Positions 34,185-42,383 of a stretch of 64,000 nucleotides of DNA are shown here, piece by piece. Position 1 is the stretch's first letter. Every line of letters begins with the position of its first letter. The notes below the pieces were generated by a model. It saw nothing but the letters and a program-made list of their open reading frames with translations, did not search any database and was not told the DNA's origin. The translations under genes and the position numbers were made by a program. This stretch comes from JACVRW01 sp963827065 (GTDB lineage: Bacteria; Actinomycetota; Thermoleophilia; Solirubrobacterales; Thermoleophilaceae), in the NCBI GenBank assembly GCA_963827065.1, contig CAWGZM010000012.1:1-64000 (forward strand). Reading direction: 5' to 3'.

Positions 34185-34853
34185 ATGACCCTGCCGCGAA
34201 TCGCTTCGCGAGAGAAATGGATCGAGGAACGCAAGCAGCTGCTCGAGAAGGAAAAGGCGCTCACCCGCGAGCGCGACGCCCTCAACAGCGAGCGGCGCGA
34301 CCTGCCGATGGTGAAGATCGAGAAGGACTACGTCTTCCGGGGACCGGAGCGCGAGCTGTCGCTGCTCGACATGTTCGAGGGACGCAGCCAGCTGATCATC
34401 GGGCACTTCATGTTCAACCCCGACTGGGAGGACGGCTGTCCGAGCTGCTCGGCCGGCGCGGCGGAGCTGAGCGAAGGCCTGCTCGAGCACCTGCGCACCC
34501 GCGACACATCGTTCGCGTACGTGTCCAGGGCGCCGATCGAGAAGATCCAGCGCTATCAGCGCAAGCGCGGGTGGGATTTCGCGTGGTACTCGTCCTACGG
34601 CAGCGACTTCAACTACGACTTCAAGGTCACGGTCGACGAGTCGGTGGCGCCGGCGGAGTACAACTACAAGACGAAGGACGAGCACGAGCGCGCCGGCACG
34701 GGTTACTACTTCGACGCTGAGCAGCCGATCGAGCAGCCAGGGACGAGCTGCTTCCTGCGCGTCGGCGACGACGTCTTCCACACGTACTCGACCTTCGGCC
34801 GCGGCGCCGAGATGTTGGGCGGCTCCTACTACTGGCTCGACCTCACCGCCTGA
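34185..34853 (+). CDS. DUF899 thioredoxin-like protein, 3' end displaced
   Basis: The 222-residue product has the DUF899 pattern: basic Glu/Lys-rich helix at the start, YVFRGPERELSLLDMFEGRSQLI, a CPSC motif in DGCPSCSAG, and ending LGGSYYWLDLTA. The family normally continues for about 25 more residues. That missing tail is found in frame at 46382-46462. The TGA stop here comes from the inserted element, one codon after the junction. GGAGAG precedes ATG 34185. The shortened protein may still fold, but its C-terminus is lost. Confidence 0.85.
   Translation: MTLPRIASREKWIEERKQLLEKEKALTRERDALNSERRDLPMVKIEKDYVFRGPERELSLLDMFEGRSQLIIGHFMFNPDWEDGCPSCSAGAAELSEGLLEHLRTRDTSFAYVSRAPIEKIQRYQRKRGWDFAWYSSYGSDFNYDFKVTVDESVAPAEYNYKTKDEHERAGTGYYFDAEQPIEQPGTSCFLRVGDDVFHTYSTFGRGAEMLGGSYYWLDLTA
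34848..34849. mobile_element. attL crossover of the recombinase element
   Basis: GC at 34848-34849 is the last base pair step shared with the right junction at 46379-46380. Joining the left side (CTCACC-GC) to the right side (GCTCGGACG) restores the DUF899 frame exactly. A two-base crossover is what large serine recombinases use. Confidence 0.75.
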
Positions 34854-36242
34854 CGCTATAGTCGCAGTATAAGCGTCAAGCCCACAGCCATCGGGATCCC
34901 CCGAATCAGCGAGGTCGGCGACCGCAAGAAGGAAGGCCGGCTGCAGTCGGACAAGGACCAGGAAGAGCGGATCCGCAGCTACTGCCGCGACCGCTTCAAG
35001 CTGGTCGAGCTGCTGCCCGAGCCCGACGTGTCCGGCCACGCCCCGCTCGAGCGGCGGAGCGGCCTGTACCCGGCCGTCCAGGCGGTCGAGGAGGGTCGCG
35101 CCAAGGTGATCGTGTTCTCGGACAGCGACCGCGCATTCCGCAACGCCTACGAGCAGACCTCGGTTGTCCGGCGCGTCGAGGTCGCCGGTGGCGCGATCCA
35201 CTGCGCCGATATCGGCCGGCTGGTCGACGCGGACGGAACCGACGACGAGTGGTTCAATGGCTCGCTGCACGGACTCCTCGACGAGAAGCAGTGGCGCACC
35301 ATCCGATCGCGGTCGATGCGCGGCCAGGACCAGGCCGTCAAGGCGGGCAAGATCCCGATGCGGCTGATCCCCGGCCTGCGCCGTGCGCAGGATGGGAGCA
35401 TCGAGCTCGCCCCGAAGCACCGCGCCGTTACCCGAGCGTTCAAGCTGCGGCTCGAGGGCAAAACGATCTTGGAGGTACGCGCCTACCTCGCCGGCCGTGG
35501 CGTCGTGCGCAGCTACAACGGCGTCAAGTCGCTGCTCGCGAGCCCGCAGGCGATCGGCGAGGTCGTCTACCGCGGCCACCGCTTCCCCGCGCCCGCCCTG
35601 ATCGACCGCGAAACGTGGCGGCAGGTGCAGCTGATCAAGGTCCCCAGGGGCCGCAAGCCGAAGTCGGACCGGCTGCTCGCACGTCTCGGGGTGCTGCGCT
35701 GCGGCAACTGCGGCGCCCGGATGGTGGTCGGGATGCAAACGATCACCGCCAAGGCCGCGGCACGCGGCAAGGGCCAGGAGGGCACCCAGTACCCGTTCTA
35801 CCGTTGCGGCGCCCCGCGTGGCGACTGCGACCGGGGCGTGACGATCTCCGCCCCGACGGTCGAGCAGATCGTGTCGGACGCGGTGCGCGAAGCGATCGCC
35901 GACGTTGAGGGCAGGGCGTCCGCCGAGCACAACGCCCGCGAGGCGGCGGTGGAGTTGGAACTCGCCCAGGCCGAGCTCGATGCGCTGATCGGTCTGCTCG
36001 ACCCGCTCGAGCCGGCGGCTGGCGAGCGGCTTTCCGTCGCGACGGAGAGGCGTGACGTGGCGCAGGATCATCTCGATCAGCTAGGCGGCCTCTCTGCCGC
36101 TCGCACGGTTACGGCGGCGGCGGATTGGGACAGCCTCTCGCTCGATGGTCGGCGTGCCCTGATCCGTGCGGTGGTTGCCCGGGCCGTGGTCCGTCCCGGC
36201 CGTGGCGCCGGCCGCGTCAGCGTCGAGTTCGTCGGCGAGTAG
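34854..36242 (+). CDS. Large serine recombinase, start codon unclear
   Basis: The frame encodes a resolvase catalytic domain (IGIPRISEVG with the catalytic Ser codon at 34908-34910; RLQSDKDQEERI), a recombinase domain (TRAFKLRLEGKTILEVRAYL, SPQAIGEVVYRG), a zinc-ribbon (LRCGNCGARM ... YRCGAPRGDC) and a C-terminal coiled coil. It is about 455 residues, typical for a site-specific integrase. The first GTG in frame (35028) would drop the catalytic Ser, and between the DUF899 stop and that Ser there is no ATG, GTG or TTG. GTC at 34875, followed by AAGCCC, lies where homologues start. It may use a rare start, or be damaged. Confidence 0.8.
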   Translation, partial: RYSRSISVKPTAIGIPRISEVGDRKKEGRLQSDKDQEERIRSYCRDRFKLVELLPEPDVSGHAPLERRSGLYPAVQAVEEGRAKVIVFSDSDRAFRNAYEQTSVVRRVEVAGGAIHCADIGRLVDADGTDDEWFNGSLHGLLDEKQWRTIRSRSMRGQDQAVKAGKIPMRLIPGLRRAQDGSIELAPKHRAVTRAFKLRLEGKTILEVRAYLAGRGVVRSYNGVKSLLASPQAIGEVVYRGHRFPAPALIDRETWRQVQLIKVPRGRKPKSDRLLARLGVLRCGNCGARMVVGMQTITAKAAARGKGQEGTQYPFYRCGAPRGDCDRGVTISAPTVEQIVSDAVREAIADVEGRASAEHNAREAAVELELAQAELDALIGLLDPLEPAAGERLSVATERRDVAQDHLDQLGGLSAARTVTAAADWDSLSLDGRRALIRAVVARAVVRPGRGAGRVSVEFVGE

Positions 36243-36304
36243 GCGTCTCGCCTCGGCGTCGAGGATGCGCTGAACCTCGGCACGGACACGGGGCGGCAGC
36301 GCGG

Positions 36305-37228
36305 TCACGACGAGCCCCCGTTCCTTGTCGCTAGGAACGCGGCGATCTCCGCAAACAATCCCTGCGCCTCGGCGACGACATCTACGAGCGCCCGCAGTTC
36401 GCCCGGGTCTAGGTCGTCGTGGTCCAACTCCCGCAGTCCATCTCGCCAGCGGGCGACCTCGCGGACGAAACTCTGCTCGGGTCCATACTCGCCCCCGTCG
36501 AGCAAGCCCCGCACGTAGCTCAGACGCTTTGAAGCGCGAGCGCGGCGCTCGCGGCGGGCTCGCTCCTCCTGTAGGAGGCGATAGCCGTCGTCGCCCAACT
36601 GCTCAGCGAGTTCGCGTTCCTCGCGCTCCTCACGCTCCTGGTCCTGCCGCATGCGCTCGGCATTGCAGTCGCCGCACAGGTGAGTCCTGACGCCGTTTCG
36701 GGAGGACCAAAACCAGCCGAGCCCTGGGCCCTGCCCCAGTTCTCGCGGAGTACGTCCGCAACCGTCGCAACGAGAGTCCATGAACTGCTCAGTGAGTTCT
36801 TCGTGCTTGCGCTCTCGCTTGACCCACCCAAGCCGCTTCTGCACCGCGTTGCGAATCACCCTGGCCGTCAACGGAGTGCCGAGTTCTTCCGCTTCGGCCT
36901 TGGCCTCGCGCCAAGCCGTAACAACCTCGGCCTCGTCGTCCTTCAACGGCGCGAGTTCACGCGCTTGCGCCTCATTGGCTGGCGGGTCGCTGTCCACAAT
37001 TGTGGACACGGCGGCCGCGTCGATCATCTGGTAAGCGCGGGTCCGGCTCAGCAGCCAACGCTCGCCGGCGTACTCCTCGAAGGTGCCGTGGCTAGCCCGG
37101 TACAGCTTCCGGTCGCGGATCTCGGCCAGCGCCCGCCCGACCTCCACGAACGTGTCGATCCCGCGCTGGACGACGCCCTCGAGCGTGTCGAGGTCGCGCC
37201 GCTCCGGTGCTGTCAGTGCGGCGCTCAC
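36305..37228 (-). CDS. Element-borne DNA-binding-type protein with zinc motif
   Basis: The 307-residue protein begins with helical segments (VVQRGIDTFVEVGRALAEIRDRKLYRASHGTFEEYAGERW and SRTRAYQMIDAAAV) like those found in phage and integrative-element proteins of DUF3102/ParB-like type. A middle CDGCGR...CGDCN zinc-ribbon follows, then a long Glu/Arg coiled coil. It starts at GTG 37228, overlapping the stop of the upstream 117-residue gene (GTGA). A regulatory or replication role is inferred, not proven. Confidence 0.65.
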   Translation of the reverse strand: MSAALTAPERRDLDTLEGVVQRGIDTFVEVGRALAEIRDRKLYRASHGTFEEYAGERWLLSRTRAYQMIDAAAVSTIVDSDPPANEAQARELAPLKDDEAEVVTAWREAKAEAEELGTPLTARVIRNAVQKRLGWVKRERKHEELTEQFMDSRCDGCGRTPRELGQGPGLGWFWSSRNGVRTHLCGDCNAERMRQDQEREEREERELAEQLGDDGYRLLQEERARRERRARASKRLSYVRGLLDGGEYGPEQSFVREVARWRDGLRELDHDDLDPGELRALVDVVAEAQGLFAEIAAFLATRNGGSS

Positions 37229-37578
37229 ACCGCCCCCTCGAGGGCGCGGGGCCTATGTCCGGGAGGCTCCCCTAAGTCGGGGTCGCCGGAGTCGCCGCCA
37301 CGCGCCGATCTACGAACGACCGCCCTCGGTCGCCCGCCACCGAGCCGGCGAGTGCCGCGAGCCCGGACAAGAGGCTGCGGAACGATGATCGGAACGATGA
37401 TGCCGATCGGCGGGACCGGCTCTACCGTGCCGCCGGTGCCGTAGGTCCGGTCAAGGTTGCAGAAGCCGCGGAACGGCTTGTCGGACTCGTAAGCCGTGAC
37501 GACGTGCGGTTCGCTGGGGGCCTCGGGCCACCTGACCGTCGGATACTCGGTCGGCTCGGCACTCAGCTGCGAGGCCAC
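37225..37578 (-). CDS. Hypothetical element protein
   Basis: A 117-residue product from GTG 37578. The N-terminal half (VRWPEAPSEPHVVTAYESDKPFRGF, GGTVEPVPPIGIIVPIIV) reads like a folded domain, while the C-terminal half is Arg/Gly-rich. It is translationally coupled by a 4-bp overlap to the 307-residue gene downstream. No family was recognised. Confidence 0.45.
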   Translation of the reverse strand: MASQLSAEPTEYPTVRWPEAPSEPHVVTAYESDKPFRGFCNLDRTYGTGGTVEPVPPIGIIVPIIVPQPLVRARGTRRLGGGRPRAVVRRSARGGDSGDPDLGEPPGHRPRALEGAV

Positions 37579-37659
37579 GAGCGGAGTCCTTTAGTGAAAC
37601 CGCAACACATGCCGCCGAGTGTTGCACGTCACATCGGATGGAAAGGGACAGAAAGAGAA

Positions 37660-37682
37660 GAGGGGCCCCCGAAGGGACCCTC
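37660..37682. terminator. Hairpin in the 300-bp gap upstream of the 117-residue gene
   Basis: GAGGG..CCC-GAA-GGG..CCCTC folds with small internal bulges. The 37579-37878 gap holds nothing else that I can support. Confidence 0.35.
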
Positions 37683-37878
37683 TCCAGCAGATATGTGTTG
37701 TGGCTCCGCTGTAACTCCGACTGCAACCAAGAGCCTAGCCGGCGCCTCGGCCGCCTTAAAGCGACGGCCGGCCCTCCCCAGGAACCGGCCGACGCCGAGA
37801 AAAAGAGACGGACGGGTGCAGCGCCCGCCCCACCTCAGAAAGTGTGACACGAAAAAGGCTTGACTACGCCGCCACGCG

Positions 37879-38265
37879 CTAGTCGCCGCTGACGACCCGC
37901 AGCTTCGGCCGGTTGTCCTCGGCCTTCAGGATCGCCGCCTGCCGCTTACCAGGCAGATCCTCGAACGTGTCAGCCTCGAGTAGCGCCTCGTGGAACTCTC
38001 GGCGCTGGAGATCGTCCATCTCGCAGAGCGGCGGGTAGCCGACGAGCCTCTCGACGCGGTAGCTGAGATCTGCGCTTGCGATCGAGATAGCGTACGACCG
38101 GGTGCCACCTGTTTGAAGTTCTAAGCTGGTCCAGTCTAAGGGAGCGCGTAAACGGTCTTGACGAGGAAGCCGCCCCCTTAGGCCGAGTCGTTGTGGCGCA
38201 CCAGATTGAAGTTGGGACGCGGGCTCAAGCGACCCCACCCGTGACGGTAGAGCGCCTGATCCCAC
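37879..38265 (-). CDS. Small hypothetical element protein, start uncertain
   Basis: The last ~70 residues (YRVERLVGYPPLCEMDDLQ, REFHEALLEADTFEDLPGK, AAILKAEDNRPKLRVVSGD) look like a genuine compact helical protein. The upstream part of the frame is basic and low in structure, and no clear start lies directly before the good segment. The coordinates give the full frame; the real gene probably begins near 38100. No function is assigned. Confidence 0.4.
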   Translation of the reverse strand: MGSGALPSRVGSLEPASQLQSGAPQRLGLRGRLPRQDRLRAPLDWTSLELQTGGTRSYAISIASADLSYRVERLVGYPPLCEMDDLQRREFHEALLEADTFEDLPGKRQAAILKAEDNRPKLRVVSGD

Positions 38266-38706
38266 GTCCCGGGAGTTACCCGGCCGGGCGAACCTAATGC
38301 CCTAAACCAGGAACTCTCACGTCCCGATATCCGGGTCCCAACGCCTCAAACCGGGTCGCCCGGTGAACACGGGGTGGCATCCACGCGGCGTGCTTCGAAC
38401 ACCTTCGAGGTGTCGCGCAGGGTCACACGACTACATCGCGGCCCGTCGTGGATTCGCGCCCGCTTCTGCCCGCCAGGTCGCCGTCAGGTTAGTTGGTCGC
38501 GTTTCGGGTACCGTCTCTATGCCGGCCGGAGGTACGTGCCGCGGACTTGCCGGGTAGCTTTCGAGCCTCTCGAATCGTCCACGGATCCGAGAGGCTCCAC
38601 GGCGTAGAGGACACCGCACTGCAACCGGCCGGCCTTTCCAGGACCGGTTCACGTAGTGCCAAGCGGCCGTCCTTGGGCTGAGGCGGCTTCGACAGGCTCC
38701 AGGTCG
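38266..38706. other. Gene-free stretch inside the element
   Basis: No gene is supported in this 440-bp stretch. It contains a short perfect hairpin CCGGG-TCG-CCCGG at 38351-38363, and frames on both strands are short and without recognisable domains. Confidence 0.4.
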
Positions 38707-39036
38707 CTACTCGGCCTTCGGCTCCAGCACGAACACCTCGACTGCCATGTCGGGATCGATGTGGTTGGTGCTCATGAAGGCGATCACCTTGCGGTCGAGG
38801 GCGTCCTCGACCACCTTCACGAGGTCGTCGCGCATGAGCCGCTGAAACTCGTGCCGATTGTTTAGGACGTGCTCCGCCCTGCCGCTCTCGGCGAGACGGC
38901 GCTCGCCCGGTGTAAGCGTGTCGCCCAGCAAGATCGTCACGCTGTTGTGGTCGATCACGCTGCGCGACTTCGTCGGCCCCCGCCCTGTGTAGTCGCGCAG
39001 TACCCGCACTGCCCCGGTGTTGATCTTTTGGTTCAT
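38707..39036 (-). CDS. DUF2294 family protein
   Basis: The 109-residue product matches DUF2294 along its length: GRGPTKSRSVID near the start, VTILLGDTLTPGERRLAESG, a basic RLMRDDLVKVVEDALDRKV helix and the closing AFMSTNHIDPDMAVEVFVL. The family is a small cytosolic protein of unknown role in Bacillota and Actinomycetota. The ATG at 39036 is clear. It is carried on the inserted element, and its usual chromosomal partners are absent. Confidence 0.8.
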   Translation of the reverse strand: MNQKINTGAVRVLRDYTGRGPTKSRSVIDHNSVTILLGDTLTPGERRLAESGRAEHVLNNRHEFQRLMRDDLVKVVEDALDRKVIAFMSTNHIDPDMAVEVFVLEPKAE

Positions 39037-39294
39037 CAGGACCTCGCTAACCGCTCCTCTGGTGTAGAGCCACTAGAAGGAGGAGAAGCGTCGGAGATCC
39101 CGCAGGCAGCTACAAGGAGCGTAGAGCCTTTCGGGACCACCGACTCATGCGCGTACTTGATGCTCGCCTGGGTTTGGTGCTCCTCGCGCCCTAGTCGAGC
39201 GTCAGGGCGCCGGAAGCCGCGCTACTGCTTCGGACGAGAAGCGGTAGCGGCGAGGGACTGATACCTCGAGCCTCGGCGTAGATCGGGGCGGCGG

Positions 39295-39636
39295 TCAGTC
39301 ACGCCGGTCACGCCGTCCGTCACGCCGGCATGGAAACCCCCGACACAACCTGTCCTCCCTAACCAGCCCCTGGAACCAACTGCGACGGGTAAACACGGTC
39401 TGGCAAGCGTCGAGCTCAACCCAAGGCGACCCCCGGCCGGCCGGATGCCACTCATCCGGCCCCACCAGCCCCTCCGGGTCGCGCCCCGGGTCGAACAGCC
39501 TCTCCAACTCCCCCTCGGACGGCGCGACCGTGTCGCCCACCTTCCGCGGGCCGCGATGGCGACACTCGCGGCTACAGAAAACATGGCCCGCCTTCCTTGG
39601 CGCGAACTCCTTGCGGCACCGAAGACACTCAGCCAC
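39295..39636 (-). CDS. Zinc-ribbon hypothetical protein
   Basis: The 113-residue product starts GTG 39636 with a zinc-ribbon: CLRCRKEFAPRKAGHVFCSRECRHRGPRK, i.e. CxxC...CxxxC. It continues into an acidic segment and a basic tail. The 3' end is built of TCACGCC repeats (39298-39330) and is Arg/Asp-rich, so the last ~20 residues may not matter. Likely nucleic-acid binding, from the zinc-ribbon and charge only. Confidence 0.55.
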   Translation of the reverse strand: MAECLRCRKEFAPRKAGHVFCSRECRHRGPRKVGDTVAPSEGELERLFDPGRDPEGLVGPDEWHPAGRGSPWVELDACQTVFTRRSWFQGLVREDRLCRGFPCRRDGRRDRRD

Positions 39637-39798
39637 GACGCCGCCCTTCCTTTTTCTGAGCGCGAGCGCCTTCCTTGCAGCGCCTCACGGAGCGGTCTTT
39701 GGGATCAGCGGACTTCACTGTCAACCCTCCCCTTCCCCCGTTGTAAGCCGTTCTCCGGGCATGTGAGGGGTGGCCTATCCCTAGGTGCCTCTTAACCG

Positions 39799-39981
39799 TC
39801 ACGACGGTAGGTGGCGTCCAAATGGCTTGTGCCAGAACGGACCTTTAAGTACCCGTCCGGTGGTGGGGTCGAGTTCAACGATGAGGTTCCACTCCGCCCG
39901 GTCCTCGTCGTCCTTGGTCTTGTCGAGGAAGCGATCCTCGTAGGCGCTCGGGCCGGGTCGAGGTCCCTTCTCGGCTGTCAC
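39799..39981 (-). CDS. Small hypothetical protein (60 aa)
   Basis: A 60-residue charged product from GTG 39981, with a credible folded-looking segment (DRAEWNLIVELDPTTGRVLKGP). Its GTG overlaps the TGA of the 37-residue gene upstream, and the pair ends the operon led by the excisionase-type gene. No family was recognised. Confidence 0.5.
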   Translation of the reverse strand: MTAEKGPRPGPSAYEDRFLDKTKDDEDRAEWNLIVELDPTTGRVLKGPFWHKPFGRHLPS

Positions 39982-40091
39982 TTGCCTCGCGGCCGGGTGG
40001 GGTAGTTAGGCAGCTTGCCTACCCGTGGCCCACGGGGTGAGGATGGGCGCGGTGTAGGGACCTTGGCTGCAGGGAGCTTAGGCTTTGCCAT
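39978..40091 (-). CDS. Very small basic protein (37 aa)
   Basis: ATG 40091 is preceded at good spacing by GAGGAG (minus strand), the best ribosome site in this operon. It opens a 37-residue Pro/Lys/Arg-rich peptide (MAKPKLPAAKV... ending PTRPRGK). The stop overlaps the next start as GTGA, and the HExxH gene ends 20 bp upstream, so it is a member of the operon. Confidence 0.5.
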   Translation of the reverse strand: MAKPKLPAAKVPTPRPSSPRGPRVGKLPNYPTRPRGK

Positions 40092-40111
40092 GTCGTTCTC
40101 CTCAGTTCGGG

Positions 40112-40870
40112 TTAACAGTCAAAGGTCGAGATCTTGAGCGGCCCGGTGCTCTTGAGCTCGGGCTCGACGGGTGGCAGCAGGTCGAGCATGCGGTTGCGCC
40201 ACTCCTCCCGGACGTGGGCGTACGCCTTCTCGCGGTGGTCGCCGTTCCCGGTCGCGATGGTGTCGACGACGTGCTCCGCGTAGTCGCCGGCATGGGCGGA
40301 TGTGGCGAGCACTCCGCGTTCGGCGAGCACGCCGCGCTCCACGAGTTCGGCCTCGCGTTCGCGGGGGTCGAGGTCGTCCTTATCTTCGTGGCTCTTCAGT
40401 CGCATGATGTCCTTGAGTTGGCGTTCATCGATCCTGTGTGGCGGGTGCGTGAGTAGTTCGCTCGCGAACATGTGCATGCGCTCGAACTCGTCGCTCTCGA
40501 TGATCCGCTGTGTGTCGCGGACACACTGGAGGTAACAAAGCTCGTCCTGTTCGTTGACGATCTCCGCGAGCTTCCGTTCGTCGTCGGTGCGCGGCTCGAT
40601 CGGCCACGGCGGCGCGGGTTCCCCCTGCGCGAGCGGGCCGCCGAGCAGCGCCAGCGTCCGTGCCCTGCGGTCACCGTGCCGTGAGAGCACGAAGCCTGCC
40701 AGTTCGTCTGGGTTGTCGGGTCGGCCGTCGAAGAAGTCCGGCAAGGGCGGCGGCGCCCAGACGCGCTGGACACGCGACCCCGCGATCATGCCGACGAGGG
40801 CGTGGCCGAGTTCGTGCGCGATCAGCCTGCTGTGCGCGTACTCGTGCGGCGTCACGGCGATGGCGCCCAT
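40112..40870 (-). CDS. HExxH metalloprotease-like element protein
   Basis: The 252-residue product has HELGHALVGMIAG at residues 19-31, the zinc-protease HExxH helix followed by a Gly as in FtsH (M41)-type peptidases. A charged, mostly helical region with no membrane span follows. The motif lies unusually close to the N-terminus, so an upstream domain is missing relative to FtsH. Its start overlaps the upstream gene by 19 bp. A regulatory protease cutting a repressor is one option, by analogy to ImmA, but this is inference. Confidence 0.6.
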   Translation of the reverse strand: MGAIAVTPHEYAHSRLIAHELGHALVGMIAGSRVQRVWAPPPLPDFFDGRPDNPDELAGFVLSRHGDRRARTLALLGGPLAQGEPAPPWPIEPRTDDERKLAEIVNEQDELCYLQCVRDTQRIIESDEFERMHMFASELLTHPPHRIDERQLKDIMRLKSHEDKDDLDPREREAELVERGVLAERGVLATSAHAGDYAEHVVDTIATGNGDHREKAYAHVREEWRNRMLDLLPPVEPELKSTGPLKISTFDC

Positions 40871-41529
40871 ACGCCGGCCGGCGTCAAGCGCCGAGCCTCC
40901 TCGCCGAGCGCCTGCTGATGCTTCCTGCGGTTCTCGGCCTCGAGTTCGCGGTCGGCGACCTGCGACTCACGTGCGTGTGCGCGGGACTTGGCCTCCTCCG
41001 CTTCGCGGAGAGCTTCGGTCTCGTCAACCTCGACGATCGTGCCGCAATCCGTAAGCCGCCACGGCGGCGGCATGTCGAGCAGGTCGGCCGCCTGCGCGAG
41101 ATGCGCATGCGCGGCGCAATGCCATTTTCGCGTCCTGACCTCGGCCCACCCGCCGGACTCGGTCAGCGGGATCACGTCGCAGTCGGGGTGGTGGCATGTC
41201 TGCAGCAGCGGAGCGCCACGGATGCTGCCGGCGGACTGCGCGAGTTCGAGCGCCCGCTCGTCGTCTATCGCCGTCGCGGTCTTCAACCCGGCGCTCTTTC
41301 TGCACGCGTCGACGTACAACCGGCGGTCGTCGGCGTCGAGACTTTCGACAATGTCGAGGACCGTCCCGAGCGTCCTCGCGCCGACGCGGTAGGAGATCGC
41401 GAGCAGCTCACGCGTGACGAGCGCGTCCTCGCCGTCGAGCTGCCGCGACAGCGTCCAGATCGTTTCCGCGTTGAGTTCCTCGCCGCGGGAGTGGTAGGGG
41501 ACGTGGAGCTGCCAGGTGGTCGTGCTCAT
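40852..41529 (-). CDS. Hypothetical element protein with zinc-site region
   Basis: The 225-residue product starts at ATG 41529, overlapping the excisionase stop (ATGA). The middle has a Cys/His cluster (TCHHPDCDV and KWHCAAHAHLAQ), and the C-terminal third is a Glu/Arg/Ala coiled coil. No family was recognised. It is co-transcribed with the excisionase-type and HExxH genes. Confidence 0.6.
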   Translation of the reverse strand: MSTTTWQLHVPYHSRGEELNAETIWTLSRQLDGEDALVTRELLAISYRVGARTLGTVLDIVESLDADDRRLYVDACRKSAGLKTATAIDDERALELAQSAGSIRGAPLLQTCHHPDCDVIPLTESGGWAEVRTRKWHCAAHAHLAQAADLLDMPPPWRLTDCGTIVEVDETEALREAEEAKSRAHARESQVADRELEAENRRKHQQALGEEARRLTPAGVWAPSP

Positions 41530-41720
41530 CGTGTGCGTTCCACCAACCACGTCTCGAGCGCGGCACGCGGGATCCGGACGGTGGAGCCGGGTGGCCCGAA
41601 CTGGGTTGCGGGAATATCGCCCCGTTTGACCATGCGGCGGACCGTTTCGGCGGACACGCCCAGCTCCAAAGCCACCTCAGATATACGCAAATACGGTCGT
41701 TCGTGAACAATGGTATGCAT
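41526..41720 (-). CDS. Excisionase-type helix-turn-helix protein
   Basis: The 64-residue product has a MerR/Xis-like winged HTH: YLRISEVALELGVSAETVRRMVKRGDIPATQFG, followed by VRIPRAALETWLVE. Such proteins serve as excisionases (directionality factors) or as small repressors on integrative elements. ATG 41720 is preferred to GTG 41723. It is first in the minus-strand operon, which supports the control role. Confidence 0.8.
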   Translation of the reverse strand: MHTIVHERPYLRISEVALELGVSAETVRRMVKRGDIPATQFGPPGSTVRIPRAALETWLVERTR

Positions 41721-41824
41721 CACAGACCATTCTATCGCAAACGGGGCCTAAATCCCTGCAAATACGCAGAAACGGCAGGGAACGACGAGCGCCCCCGTGG
41801 ACAGGTGAAGGGTTGGGGGCGCTG

Positions 41825-42322
41825 CTACTCGGCGTCTGACTGCATCCGCGAGCCGGGACAGCAGCCCCTGCCGCGCCGAATGTTGGCTCGGTTGACCAAG
41901 AACGCAGGACCGAAGGCGAGCGCGAACCCACCAAGCAGCGGCCACCAGAACAGCGGGTCGCCCAGCTCGGCGTGAATTGCGCCGGGGACTGCTAGCACGA
42001 AGGCGTTGTCGATGGCCTCCATGATCGCGATCGACACCGTGTCGGCGGCGGCCGCGATCGCGACCACAGCAGCCACCGCCAGGCTCGAACGCACGAGCGG
42101 GATCGAGGTCAGCGTGTACCCGAACACGAACGCAAGCCCGATCACTAGTGCGACCGTCGCGAGGTTGTTGATCCCGAGGGCGGTGCCGAGCGCCATCCCC
42201 GTGATCTCACCGGCAGCGCATCCGACCAGACAGTGACCGGTTGCGCTCAGGCTCAGTTGGTTCAGCGACGTGGCTGGCGCGACTTGCGCCAAGCCGGGAA
42301 TAACTGTCCCCTTCGCGGCCAC
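41825..42322 (-). CDS. DUF4396 membrane protein
   Basis: The 165-residue product has the DUF4396 hallmark SATGHCLVGCAAGEITGM, with paired Cys and a His before the first span, and four hydrophobic helices. The last loop reads DPLFWWPLLGGFALAFGPAF. The family is a small membrane protein often near copper or metal genes; its function is unknown. It appears to be cargo of the element. Confidence 0.75.
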   Translation of the reverse strand: MAAKGTVIPGLAQVAPATSLNQLSLSATGHCLVGCAAGEITGMALGTALGINNLATVALVIGLAFVFGYTLTSIPLVRSSLAVAAVVAIAAAADTVSIAIMEAIDNAFVLAVPGAIHAELGDPLFWWPLLGGFALAFGPAFLVNRANIRRGRGCCPGSRMQSDAE

Positions 42323-42383
42323 GGGCGAATCATGACGCGCTGCCGCGCTCGCAGCCCGAAACGGCTACCCGAAGAAGCTTCGG

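Noticed and set aside
35028..36242. Recombinase starting at GTG 35028
   Set aside because: This start removes the catalytic serine and the first strand of the resolvase domain, which are encoded in frame directly upstream.
39298..39330. TCACGCC triple repeat as an operator or iteron array
   Set aside because: Only three short imperfect units, inside the 3' end of a coding frame; too little to call.
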